DNA of 21,920 nucleotides from Azolla pinnata (Eukaryota; Streptophyta; Polypodiopsida; Salviniales; Salviniaceae), in assembly GCA_037176905.1 (NCBI GenBank), contig JBBBWG010010268.1, positions 1 to 21,920 on the forward strand, given 5' to 3'. The stretch's first letter is position 1, and each line of letters starts with the position of its first letter. The translations under genes were made by a program, and so were the position numbers. Shown here one piece after another: positions 8,642 through 16,957 of the stretch. Under the pieces are notes generated by a model that did no database searches, was not told the DNA's origin, and saw only the letters and a list, made by a program, of their open reading frames with translations.

Positions 8642-11600
8642 GCTACGGCGGTTCTAGGACTCGTTGGGCTTAATGCGGGTTTTTTGCCAGTTTCTTCTTC
8701 TCGGTATTGAATGAAGAGCCGTTTAATTGTGGATTCCAGTTCAGCCACGACATTGCTGTTTTGTAGGAAATCTGCGCCGCTGAAAGCAACATCTAAAAGA
8801 CCTTTAAAGTTTTGTTCTACTCCTCTGGAAATAAGGGCTGCGGCAGACTCCATGGATTTTGCGCTAACTTCCATTGATTGCGCGGCCTTTGTGGACTCTT
8901 GAGCGGCTTTTGATTGTTCCTTGATGGCATCTACCTGTTTTTGCATCTCTTCTTTTTTTACACGAAGTGACTGGATTTCTTTTTCCAAAGATTTAGTGTC
9001 TCCAACAGAAACACCCTCAAGTTTTTTCTCTTTGTTCGTGAATTCTTCCACAGCGCCGAACAATTCTCCACCCCTTTGCTCTCCGAAAGCGTCTATAAAC
9101 CCCCCTCTTCTTTGTTCAGAAGTTTTAAAATCTGGATTATTGTAAATCGGCGGAATTTTAAGTCTCTCTTCTTCGGTTGTTTTAAATCCAGCTAAACCTG
9201 GAAGGTCTTCATAAGCGCCAATAGATTTAGAATACGCCTCCCCAAGCCCATTCGGAGTAATAATGTTATTTTTTTGGGCCTGGAGGATAGAGGGTTCTGG
9301 TTGAGACCCACCCTGGAAGAAAAGTTGTGAAAAGCCAAAATCTGTGAATATTTGTTTACTCTGTTCCAAAAAGTCCTTCATCCCAGCTTGAGCTTTAACA
9401 ACCTCGGTAAGCTGTTGCTCTTTAATCGCCAAAGGGGCTTCCACATTTGTCTGTAATTCTTGAGTAATAAGAGAGGTATTCTTTGCCCTTTCTTCTCTCG
9501 CCTTTTCTCCGTCAATAGAATCTGACATCACGCCACTCGGTTGAGGAGGTCTAGAAACTGAAAGAAACTCTTCAAACTTTTTCGTTAAAGCATTACTAGC
9601 ATCTGTATTTCTATCGTTAGAGGCTGTATTATTATCCAAAGGGACATTAACAGCATCTCCCATCAATTGCGCGACATAATCTTCGGCAGATTGAATTTTA
9701 TTCGACGATTTATCCGCCTGTTCTTTAATGGCGGCGATAATTCCAGAATTGTCTCCTACGTTTAATTGACCTGCCAGTTTTTCAGCTTTACCAAAATCAC
9801 CTTTTAAAACTTGTTCTTCAATCTGTTGAGTTATTTGCCGATTGTTTTTTTGATCTGGATCAATTAAGCCCCTTGATTTATTGAAAGCTGAATTTGCAGA
9901 AATTGCTTCTTCAATTCTACTCTGGATGGATGTTTTAGCCTCGGTTCCGAAACTAGACTCAATTCTCTTCCTCGCAGCCGTCAAAAGTATTGTTCTATTT
10001 CCAGAGATTTTTTTGCCAGAAGCCTTTTCCTGTTCAGCTTTCAACAAAACATCTTCAGCGTCTTGGTCGCTAATCACATCAAGAACATCCTTTTTAGCAA
10101 TTGGATTTTTATAAAAAGATAGGATTTTGTTTTCAGCTTTTCTTCCCGCATTCGCAATATCGCGGCTTTCAGTTTGATCGCCAGTCAATGGACCAAAAGC
10201 CTCTGCAGATAGTCTTCTTTTCTCAACAGCTTCTTTTGCCGCCGTGAGTTTTTTTGATGCTTCAAGTTCGCGTTCTGAAGCCTTAATGTTTTCCGCAAGA
10301 GCTTTAGCAAAAATATCGTGCTTATCTTTTACCTTAATAAACCCATTTTCAGCATCCCCAACTGAAGAGGTAAAGTCTTGAAGAAAATTCGCAAAATTAT
10401 AACCCTCTTCCGCGATTTTTAAGATAAATTCCTTACCTTTAATTTTAGATGGGACATCCTTGCTATCCTCTACCGCTTTTTCAACACCCTCAATAAGAGT
10501 TTGCTGCAATTGAGCAATATCAGCCATTGTTTTCGCTTCCAGCTCCTGAATGTTGAAATTCCGCTCGCGCCTAATACCCTCGACACCTTCCCCATCTCCC
10601 TGCAAAATACGATTAACCCCAATTTGAGTTTGGGCATTAGAGGATCTGTCCCTCATCAACTCCTCACGATTTATAGAAACCCTTGAAATGCTAACCTTGA
10701 AAGTTTTATTTAGCTCCGATAGAGTTTCAGCGGTTCTTTTTTGGCCTTCTGTTAAATCATTAGTGATTTTTTGATTCGCAATATAGGCGAGTGTAGCAAG
10801 GGCAAGTTGCTCGGTAGCGTCTTTCCCTTTTACGGCGATTGCCTTGAAGGCGTTACTCAAGTCTGGAACTTTGCCGACAAGATCACCAATAATATTTTGA
10901 ATTTCTTGGCTATTTCCAGTTTGCGCGAAACGAGATTGAATACCAGTAAGATCCTTGATAGCATTTGGGTCAATACCCTTTCCAATTGCCCCCGCCGCTT
11001 CAGATATATCAGTTTGGGAAAAAGTTTTCTGGAAACCAGCAAGAGATTTTAATTTATCAAAAGTTCCCTCATACGCTTTAGCTACCAAGTTGTTAGCAGT
11101 GATAGCCGCCAAACTCGCATTCGCCAACCCCTCTGAACTTTTATCTAAGTCATTAAGAAGTTTCTGCTGTTGCTCTGGGTCAGTGATAGAAATAAGTTTC
11201 CGGCGATCACCCTTCAGGTTTTGCCCCGCCGAAGAAAGTTCTCTAGCAGTTTTAACGATAAGTGCCGCATCGCCGCTTTTCAGCGCTTCGTTATAATCCC
11301 GTTGCGCGGCAATGTAAGCAGATCCGGCCTGAATATTTTTCTCCAGTTCCCCTACATTATCCTTTAAACCTTTATTTAGTTTTTCTAAATCACCAAAAGC
11401 AACTTCAGTCACCGTTGAAAATACCTTCATGGCGGCAATGGCCGAAGTAACAGCGATTACAAAAGGTCCTCCAATCATAACACCTAAAGCCGCGATTGAA
11501 GCTGCCTCACCGATACTTCCAGCGATTTTCCCCCCGCCGCCGCCAATTGCTTGTTGAGCGAAAGAGCCAATCATAGGAGCTAAAAGTGTTGCACCGAAAG

Positions 11601-13461
11601 CCCCGCCTTTAATCTTATCCGACCTATTTTGCCTAGACATTGCAATTCTGTCTTTAACGGCTTGTTGGTTTTCGCTAACACCTTGGCTTCTAGCGAAAGC
11701 TTTTTCCCTCTTTTCTATCCCGAAAAATCCTCCTCTAATGGACGTGTTGTGATAAGCGTCGATTCTAGTAAGCTTCCCTTTGTCAAATAGCTTTTTACCA
11801 GCAGCATTTTGCGCTGCCCTTGCGGCCATTTGTTTGTTATATTTTGCTCTGTCTGCAAGGTAAGCTGGATCTAATACAGATGAAAAACCAGATCTGACAG
11901 TTAGATATTTGCTGTCATTCGGGTTTGGTTTAAATATTGGCTTTGTGTTTGGTGCGAATCTCCCGCCCCCAGCAATTGTATTTGGAAAATAAGCTGGATT
12001 TACAGCAGAAGCATTACCCTTTGGCGCGGCGCTGGATACTAAAGCTGCCCTTTGAGCTAATAAAGCATTGCCTCTTACAATTTCATCGTTGATTTGAATT
12101 AGGATACTTCTCTGACTTTGAAATCCGCTGTTTACCCCAAAAAGACTTCTGCCAGCTCTAACTAAATCTAATACAACCTTTTGAACAAGTTTTCCGACTA
12201 ATGCTAAACCCACTATAAGCACTGGTCCCTTAAGAATCCCCGCAATACCTCCAGCAATAGCATTTCCGACTGGATTCCCTTCCGCAAATGCTCCAACAAC
12301 GCCATCAACAAAACTTTTCGCAAAAACCGAAACTTCTTTCGTTAACTCCTTAAACAGTCCGCCAACAGAACCTGTAGATAATTGAGTAATACTATTTTGA
12401 AGAGTTTGAAGGGAAGTCGCAGTAGTATCATTCAGAACCTTAAGTCGTTCTGCAATAGACCCCGCCGCACTATCAGCAACCTTAAAAGCCTTATCGGAAA
12501 CTCCTTGATTTTGCGCGAAAATCGCACCCTCTAAAATATTTTTATTGTATTTTCCAGCAACTTTAAAAGAAATATTAGCCCTTTGGGCATCAGTTAGCTT
12601 GTCATAAGTTTCCGCCAAACTAGCGATAACTCTTTCAGCATCAATAAAAGTCCCGTCAAGATTTTTCGTTTCAACGCCAATGGCCCTTAACTCTTTTTGA
12701 ACCGATTCTGTTCCAATGTTTGTGAAAATCGATTTAAAAGCGTTACCAATAACAGCTTCGCTTCGACCTGTGACTTGTTTAGTCGCGGCGATTAAGCTCG
12801 CCATTTCCTTAAAGCTCACCCCGACCCCATTAGCGACAGCCGAAACGCGAGATAAACCTTCCGCCAATCCAGTTGTAGTCGTTGAAAACGCGGCATCCAA
12901 AGCGCCCAACGTATCCGCGACTTCTTCATAAATCAACGCTTCGTTAGCAAAAGCTGACGTAATAGAAACTAAATTGGCAACCGTTTTCTCAAGATTACCC
13001 CCGGATACGCGAGCCAAAGATAATGCGGCCTCGGTAGCTTTTAATGTTTTTTCAAGGGTAAGACCTTGACGGGAGAATTCTTCGGCGGCTTTGGCGGCGT
13101 CAGCAAATCCGACCCCGGTTTTATTAGCCAATTTAAAAAGAGAGTCAGTAAAGCCGCTTAAATCGCTGCTAGTTGCATTCAAAATACTTTGAATTTGAGC
13201 GATTGAGGTTTCTACTGTGATTGCGTCGGATGCCAGGCGGCGCATGGCCAACCCAACTGTTGAGAAAATGGTTGTGGCGGCGGTAAAGCTAAGAACGCGG
13301 TCTGTTGCTTGGTCAAGGGAGCGGGTAAAACCTCTAGAATTTAACTTTAAATCATAGCCTTGTTGAGAAAATAGACTATTCCCCTTTCTGTGCAAGTCAA
13401 GGAGAACCTTGCGGGCTTGATCGCCGTTAAGATTGAGAATAAAGTCAACTGAAGATGCCAT
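8638..13461 (-). CDS. Phage tail tape measure protein (TP901-like), 1607 aa
   Basis: This protein sets tail length and occupies the tube lumen during assembly. Residues about 60-330 match the PhageMin_Tail/TP901 pattern: AMRRLASDAITVETSIAQIQ, then FADAAKAAEEFSRQG, then repeated Ala/Thr-rich helices (VANLVSITSAFANEALIYEE, EGLSRVSAVANGVGVSF, SLIAATKQVTGRS) and ANISFKVAGKYN. Hydrophobic stretches lie near 400-425 and 650-682, with a Gly-rich run at 640-644 (GGGGG) between them. The C-terminal half is strongly helical and charged, with a coiled-coil candidate near 1480-1530. No peptidase or lytic domain was recognised. At the usual 1.5 angstrom per residue the tail would be near 240 nm. The ATG follows AAAGGTAAA and its own late promoter-like element. 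Confidence 0.95.
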   Translation of the reverse strand: MASSVDFILNLNGDQARKVLLDLHRKGNSLFSQQGYDLKLNSRGFTRSLDQATDRVLSFTAATTIFSTVGLAMRRLASDAITVETSIAQIQSILNATSSDLSGFTDSLFKLANKTGVGFADAAKAAEEFSRQGLTLEKTLKATEAALSLARVSGGNLEKTVANLVSITSAFANEALIYEEVADTLGALDAAFSTTTTGLAEGLSRVSAVANGVGVSFKEMASLIAATKQVTGRSEAVIGNAFKSIFTNIGTESVQKELRAIGVETKNLDGTFIDAERVIASLAETYDKLTDAQRANISFKVAGKYNKNILEGAIFAQNQGVSDKAFKVADSAAGSIAERLKVLNDTTATSLQTLQNSITQLSTGSVGGLFKELTKEVSVFAKSFVDGVVGAFAEGNPVGNAIAGGIAGILKGPVLIVGLALVGKLVQKVVLDLVRAGRSLFGVNSGFQSQRSILIQINDEIVRGNALLAQRAALVSSAAPKGNASAVNPAYFPNTIAGGGRFAPNTKPIFKPNPNDSKYLTVRSGFSSVLDPAYLADRAKYNKQMAARAAQNAAGKKLFDKGKLTRIDAYHNTSIRGGFFGIEKREKAFARSQGVSENQQAVKDRIAMSRQNRSDKIKGGAFGATLLAPMIGSFAQQAIGGGGGKIAGSIGEAASIAALGVMIGGPFVIAVTSAIAAMKVFSTVTEVAFGDLEKLNKGLKDNVGELEKNIQAGSAYIAAQRDYNEALKSGDAALIVKTARELSSAGQNLKGDRRKLISITDPEQQQKLLNDLDKSSEGLANASLAAITANNLVAKAYEGTFDKLKSLAGFQKTFSQTDISEAAGAIGKGIDPNAIKDLTGIQSRFAQTGNSQEIQNIIGDLVGKVPDLSNAFKAIAVKGKDATEQLALATLAYIANQKITNDLTEGQKRTAETLSELNKTFKVSISRVSINREELMRDRSSNAQTQIGVNRILQGDGEGVEGIRRERNFNIQELEAKTMADIAQLQQTLIEGVEKAVEDSKDVPSKIKGKEFILKIAEEGYNFANFLQDFTSSVGDAENGFIKVKDKHDIFAKALAENIKASERELEASKKLTAAKEAVEKRRLSAEAFGPLTGDQTESRDIANAGRKAENKILSFYKNPIAKKDVLDVISDQDAEDVLLKAEQEKASGKKISGNRTILLTAARKRIESSFGTEAKTSIQSRIEEAISANSAFNKSRGLIDPDQKNNRQITQQIEEQVLKGDFGKAEKLAGQLNVGDNSGIIAAIKEQADKSSNKIQSAEDYVAQLMGDAVNVPLDNNTASNDRNTDASNALTKKFEEFLSVSRPPQPSGVMSDSIDGEKAREERAKNTSLITQELQTNVEAPLAIKEQQLTEVVKAQAGMKDFLEQSKQIFTDFGFSQLFFQGGSQPEPSILQAQKNNIITPNGLGEAYSKSIGAYEDLPGLAGFKTTEEERLKIPPIYNNPDFKTSEQRRGGFIDAFGEQRGGELFGAVEEFTNKEKKLEGVSVGDTKSLEKEIQSLRVKKEEMQKQVDAIKEQSKAAQESTKAAQSMEVSAKSMESAAALISRGVEQNFKGLLDVAFSGADFLQNSNVVAELESTIKRLFIQYREEETGKKPALSPTSPRTAVA

Positions 13462-13488
13462 TTAATTATTTACCTTTTACCCAATAGT

Positions 13489-13537
13489 TATTACAGCTAA
13501 CCAGCAAAAAATGGAAATTACTTTTTGAAAAAAGTAA
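13489..13537 (-). promoter_or_regulatory. Late promoter-like element before the tape measure gene
   Basis: On the minus strand a near-perfect 20-base palindrome with nine-base arms (13518-13537, TTACTTTTT-TC-AAAAAGTAA) is followed by TTCCAT (TTCC at 13513-13516), 16 bases, and CTGTAATA (13489-13496). An expected start near 13482 leaves about a 21-base leader with an AAGG ribosome site. No hairpin terminator precedes this copy, so the tape measure may also be read from the upstream unit. Confidence 0.75.
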
Positions 13538-13576
13538 CAAAAGAAGGAAAGCGAATTCCCCCTAACCCTCATTTTT

Positions 13577-14449
13577 TCAGTTTCTACTTTTCTTGTTAGC
13601 CGCCACTACACCCTCAACCTCTCCCGCATCAGCATCCCGTTCACTTGGGCCAGCGTTGTTTTTAACAATAGCAAATGTTTCCAGCATTTTCGGATCTTCA
13701 TAGAAGTCATCCGGGGCGTCATAGGCAATTTTCAGAACCTCATTATACCTTTTTGCCGATCTAAGTAAATTCAACTGAAAAACAGTTAGTTCCGGCGCGG
13801 CTTTTTTAAAAAAATCTCCTGGATTCGCCGCATAATTTTCAAAAATAGAATAGAAAAAAGAAGAAACTGCCAGTTTATCAAAGAAATGGTCATCAAATTT
13901 TAATATTAGCCGCGAATGCAAATTTCTCAAATCTGATAATTCGTCTTCGGAAATATCCTCAAAAGACTCTTCTGTGAAGAACTGGCTTCCATCAGCCGCC
14001 CGCGAAGTTAGGAAAATCTCATAATCTAAGGCTTTTTTATTAGAGTAACTTTCCTGAGTTTCTGGCAGATGATAACCGCGCTCAATGAAATCAACATCAA
14101 TTTCCGCCCGCATCTCATTGATTGCTTGGTGAAAAGCGCGAACGGCATTAACAATTCCAACAGCATTTAGTTTGGATCGCCGCCCCCACATATTTTGGAA
14201 ATCCTCAATTTTCATTTTGAGGGAATCTTCTCGCGCTTGCGGCCAAGCCCCAGATTTAATGATTTTTTTTATTGCATCCTCGTGAGAAACCAAGTTTTTG
14301 GATTGCGCCCATTTCTTGTGGCGATCCCGTTCCTCGTCAATTAAGCATTGGTCAAAAATAGAAGAATGCTGAAAATAAATAGGAGTTTTATTAAATTCCC
14401 CCCGACTTATTCCTTCGCAAACCTCTTTATAGGCAAAAATTTGACTCAT
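13577..14449 (-). CDS. Protein of the tail chaperone slot, 290 aa
   Basis: This gene lies directly before the tape measure gene, the usual place of the second tail assembly chaperone (GT-type). The ATG overlaps the stop of the 231-aa gene as ATGA (14446-14449). The protein is soluble and mostly helical, with many acidic and aromatic residues (EESFEDISEDELSDLRNLHS near 165-185) and a low-complexity charged C-terminus rich in Asp, Glu, Ala and Lys. I do not recognise a family. If it is a chaperone it is made by coupled re-initiation rather than by the classical frameshift, as I found no slippery heptamer near the junction. No hairpin terminator is evident after its stop. Confidence 0.6.
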   Translation of the reverse strand: MSQIFAYKEVCEGISRGEFNKTPIYFQHSSIFDQCLIDEERDRHKKWAQSKNLVSHEDAIKKIIKSGAWPQAREDSLKMKIEDFQNMWGRRSKLNAVGIVNAVRAFHQAINEMRAEIDVDFIERGYHLPETQESYSNKKALDYEIFLTSRAADGSQFFTEESFEDISEDELSDLRNLHSRLILKFDDHFFDKLAVSSFFYSIFENYAANPGDFFKKAAPELTVFQLNLLRSAKRYNEVLKIAYDAPDDFYEDPKMLETFAIVKNNAGPSERDADAGEVEGVVAANKKSRN

Positions 14450-15141
14450 TCGGCGCGAGTCAGTTCGTAATATTCAGGGATACGGTCAAGAGGAATTCCC
14501 TTGAAAAGATAAGCATCTAAAAGAAGATAGCTAGTATTGAAGGCTTTAATTTCCGTTTTAAAATCATTTTCATTGTCAAAAATTTTATAATACTCATTCA
14601 TTTTTGATTCATCAACACTACCTTTAAACAAGGGATTGCCATCCGCCCAATAGGTTAAATTTAAAACGGCCCAAAGAACAGTATTCCGCTCTGCAATATT
14701 TTCGGCAGAATGCTCATAAACCTGAGTCAGCCGCCCTTCCATTTCTTGGATTTTCGTATAAAGTTCGCCAAATTCCGCTTCAAGTTCAGTAGTATCAACT
14801 CCTTCAAGTTTCGCCTTATGATACTCATTTTTCTTTTTTGTCATTTCGGGCAAAATCTTATCCAACTCCTCAATGTCAACTTTTGCGTAGGAAAAGCCGC
14901 CGCCATCAAGAATCGCCGCTCTCATTGCCTCGCGAGTTTGAGTGCCCGCCGCAATAGCCTTTCCAAATTCCGCAGATTGAATCACGCGCATTTGTTCAAT
15001 CTCGCGGCGCTGTGGCAGCTTAATCATAACCCCAATAGAGTCAACAGCTTCCACGTCTTTAATAAGAGTGCCCTCGTCAGTCTTGGTTTCTTCTCTTTTA
15101 ATAACGATCTTATCGACCGTGAATTCGTGTAGTTTTTTCAT
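14446..15141 (-). CDS. Tail assembly chaperone candidate, 231 aa
   Basis: This soluble protein sits between the tube and tape measure genes, where G-type tail assembly chaperones lie. It begins with a short beta segment (HEFTVDKIVIKREET), includes TLIKDVEAVDSIGVMIKLPQ, then becomes helical with a charged middle (residues about 105-145). The C-terminal third, with its AVLNLTYWADGNPLFKG segment and a conserved-looking FNTSYLLLDAYLFKGIPLDR run, resembles small helical chaperone domains in style. This resemblance is my impression and not a domain match. The ATG at 15141 comes five bases after the previous TAA and has no clear ribosome site. Confidence 0.6.
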   Translation of the reverse strand: MKKLHEFTVDKIVIKREETKTDEGTLIKDVEAVDSIGVMIKLPQRREIEQMRVIQSAEFGKAIAAGTQTREAMRAAILDGGGFSYAKVDIEELDKILPEMTKKKNEYHKAKLEGVDTTELEAEFGELYTKIQEMEGRLTQVYEHSAENIAERNTVLWAVLNLTYWADGNPLFKGSVDESKMNEYYKIFDNENDFKTEIKAFNTSYLLLDAYLFKGIPLDRIPEYYELTRAE

Positions 15142-15146
15142 AATAA

Positions 15147-15371
15147 TTAGATAAAAGCTTTGTATAAACCAATAATACCATCCTGAACAGTTTGCAATTG
15201 TTTGTCGGTTAACTTAGATAAAGAAGTAGCAACAGCTTTCGTAGCTTTTAGGGAGTTTTTTTCGCTAATACCTGACTGTTCGAATTTTTCGTAAATAGGA
15301 AAAAGATTTTCCTTTTTTATCGAGTTATCGACGGCAAAATCCTCTAATTTCTTTTTTATTTTTTCTTTCAT
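15147..15371 (-). CDS. Small helical protein of unknown function, 74 aa
   Basis: This is a short, highly charged, Lys-rich helical protein (MKEKIKKKLEDFAVDNSIKK at the start). Its ATG overlaps the stop of the 96-aa gene by ATGA (15368-15371), so it is very likely translated by coupling. It has no membrane segment. It is real by its tight packing in the operon; the function is unknown. The position makes a tail assembly accessory factor plausible. Confidence 0.6.
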   Translation of the reverse strand: MKEKIKKKLEDFAVDNSIKKENLFPIYEKFEQSGISEKNSLKATKAVATSLSKLTDKQLQTVQDGIIGLYKAFI

Positions 15372-15658
15372 AATTCTCTTTGCAGTTCTCCCCCATAGTC
15401 TAAAAATCTTTTCCTAATAGCTTTCATTTTCGCCTCATCCAAAAATACACCATGTTTCGCCAAGTGCGCCAAATCAATATCTATTTTGTGTTTTTGACTC
15501 AAAAACTCTTCAATTTCCAAAAGCGATTCTCCTAATTTCGATAATTGATTTTCCTGTTCAATTTTGAGTTCATTGATAATAGTAAGCCCGAACGCAGTCA
15601 TACGACTGATTCTCTTTTCCGCCCGAAAGCGCAAAACCTGTTCTTGAATTTCCTCCAC
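15368..15658 (-). CDS. Small helical protein of unknown function, 96 aa
   Basis: The GTG start at 15656-15658 is chosen because it lies about 16 bases past the expected start site of the late promoter-like element and is preceded by AAGG. The protein is almost wholly helical with a coiled-coil candidate in the middle (KIEQENQLSKLGESLLEIEE, residues about 33-52). It opens the four-gene unit between the tube and tape measure genes. No family is recognised; a tail assembly role is suggested by position only. Confidence 0.6.
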   Translation of the reverse strand: MEEIQEQVLRFRAEKRISRMTAFGLTIINELKIEQENQLSKLGESLLEIEEFLSQKHKIDIDLAHLAKHGVFLDEAKMKAIRKRFLDYGGELQREL

Positions 15659-15679
15659 TTAAACCTTGTTCCTAATTTA

Positions 15680-15724
15680 TATTACAGCAAAAAGAACCAA
15701 AAGGGAACAACTTTTTTAAAAAAG
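15680..15724 (-). promoter_or_regulatory. Late promoter-like element before the chaperone-slot unit
   Basis: On the minus strand it holds the perfect palindrome CTTTTTTAAAAAAG (15711-15724), then TTCCCT (TTCC at 15704-15707), 16 bases, and CTGTAATA (15680-15687). It is the copy with the most divergent TTCC box but keeps the exact spacing. It begins only three bases after the T-run of the tail tube terminator. Confidence 0.75.
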
Positions 15725-15727
15725 ATC

Positions 15728-15757
15728 AAAAAAAAGAGCAGCCCCGAAGAGCCGCCC
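15728..15757 (-). terminator. Strong UUCG-loop terminator after the tail tube gene
   Basis: On the minus strand GGGCGGCTC-TTCG-GGGCTGCTC forms a nine-pair stem (three G-T pairs) closed by C(UUCG)G, an extra-stable tetraloop, and is followed by eight T (15728-15735). It lies about 53 bases past the tail tube stop and isolates that gene from the next unit. Confidence 0.9.
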
Positions 15758-15792
15758 TTAGTTTTAATTTTCCCAGCTATCTAGCGGGGATC

Positions 15793-15814
15793 TTAAGGGG
15801 TTTCAACCCCTTAA
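15793..15814 (-). repeat. Stop-codon inverted repeat of the tail tube gene
   Basis: This is a 22-base inverted repeat with perfect ten-base arms (TTAAGGGGTT-GA-AACCCCTTAA on the minus strand). It includes the TAA stop at 15811-15813. It has no T-run after it, so it is not a classical terminator. A nearly identical 14-base core follows the stop of the 196-aa gene at 20542-20555. It may protect the transcript 3' end or act with the UUCG terminator. Confidence 0.7.
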
Positions 15815-16884
15815 TTGTTAGCGATTCCTGAAGTAAACAGCCCCCGAGTCACATCATTCGCCCCACCCATTGTTCCTTGGAAGTTGATAGTAACCGTAGA
15901 TTGTTGCCCCAAGGTAAAGTCCTGACTTTGGCTTTCCCAAGAGAGGCCCTTCATGTCAAAAGTCGCGGCGACAGAGCCGTCGTTGTTACAGCTTGGGCGC
16001 TTAATCGAAATGATAGCTCTATAATCTCCAGTGCCGCAAGTAAAATCAGATAAGCGACCAGATTGCATATCTTTTGCAAGCAACTCAACCGCCAAAGTTA
16101 AGGGAATCGCGTCCGCAATAACAGATTCTTTGCGGTATTTAAAGCCCAAGCACTGCTGCATTTCCCGCGCAAAATCTACGTTAATGTCAACACTTTGAAC
16201 ACACGCGCTTGAAAGGTCATGGAAGATACCAGATGCGCCGGAAAGGTTAACAGTAATGTCGCGGGGGCGAAGAACAGGATCGCGGCCACTTAAGGCATTT
16301 CCAGAAGCAGTTGGCAAAGTGAAAGTTCCAGATGCAATTGCGCCAGTAGTCAAATTAATTGCAGGAAGGCGCTCAGTATCAGAATCCGTGTAATATTCCG
16401 CATCAACAGCCTCGAAACTCAAAGTGGAAGTTGGATAAGAACCAACAGCGGCATTAAAAGCATAAGAAGAGAGAGTAGCGTTACCAAAACCAATACAAGG
16501 GGTAGAGGCGGGGTTGGCCCCGATAGCATCGTTTCCGTCACCAGCAATCATCACAAAGAAATTACGCTCGTCTTTAGTTCCGTTGAGAAGGTTGGCGAAA
16601 GTTCCGCTAACGCCATTCGTAACAAATCCAAAACTCTTTTCATTGTCAAAATTCGACAAATAATAAGAAAGATCAAAAGTCGCAACGGCAGGGTCAAGAG
16701 CTTCCCTGGTTTCGGCGGCGCGTTTACCAAAGACAAAAATGTCTTCTTTTGATTCGGATAAATCAAAACTGAAACTTTGAACGCCAAATACCTCCTTGAT
16801 ATTTGAGGTTGTGTGGGTTCCGGTCGCAGGAGAAGGCCCCGCGAAAATTGCGATATTAGTTGGAGAAAGTTTTTTGCGAGGCAT
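15811..16884 (-). CDS. Major tail tube protein candidate, 357 aa
   Basis: This is the likely subunit of the tail tube. It sits upstream of the chaperone-slot and tape measure genes, has its own promoter-like element and its own strong terminator, as expected for the most abundant tail protein. The sequence is beta-rich throughout with many Thr, Ser, Ala and Gly and low charge. It contains alternating strand patterns near residues 30-50 (EVFGVQSFSFDLSESKEDIF) and at the C-terminus (QQSTVTINFQGTMGG). At 357 residues it is longer than minimal tube proteins, which could mean an added surface domain. The ATG lacks a Shine-Dalgarno sequence and is about 16 bases from the expected transcript start. 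Tail sheath is excluded only by context and style, not by a search. Confidence 0.75.
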   Translation of the reverse strand: MPRKKLSPTNIAIFAGPSPATGTHTTSNIKEVFGVQSFSFDLSESKEDIFVFGKRAAETREALDPAVATFDLSYYLSNFDNEKSFGFVTNGVSGTFANLLNGTKDERNFFVMIAGDGNDAIGANPASTPCIGFGNATLSSYAFNAAVGSYPTSTLSFEAVDAEYYTDSDTERLPAINLTTGAIASGTFTLPTASGNALSGRDPVLRPRDITVNLSGASGIFHDLSSACVQSVDINVDFAREMQQCLGFKYRKESVIADAIPLTLAVELLAKDMQSGRLSDFTCGTGDYRAIISIKRPSCNNDGSVAATFDMKGLSWESQSQDFTLGQQSTVTINFQGTMGGANDVTRGLFTSGIANN

Positions 16885-16906
16885 AACTTAGAGTTGGTTC
16901 AATATT

Positions 16907-16950
16907 AATTACAGGAGATGGTGAAAAAGTGGAAATTATTTTTTAAAGAT
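16907..16950 (-). promoter_or_regulatory. Late promoter-like element before the tail tube gene
   Basis: On the minus strand an AT tract (ATCTTTAAAAAATAA, 16936-16950) precedes TTCCAC (TTCC at 16931-16934), 16 bases, and CTGTAATT (16907-16914). The palindrome is imperfect in this copy and the last base of the second box is T, not A. It overlaps the short space after the tailspike gene stop; no hairpin is seen before it. Confidence 0.7.
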
Positions 16951-16957
16951 TATATAC

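Noticed and set aside
14446..14520. Programmed frameshift between the 231- and 290-aa genes
   Set aside because: No slippery heptamer in frame was found in the last codons before the TGA; the ATGA overlap gives a simpler account.
14710..15132. Plus-strand open frame of 140 codons
   Set aside because: It is antisense to the 231-aa gene and reads as a composition shadow rich in Phe, Leu and Asn.
15811..16884. Tail sheath instead of tail tube for the 357-aa protein
   Set aside because: It is shorter than usual sheath proteins and no second tube-like gene follows it before the tape measure gene.
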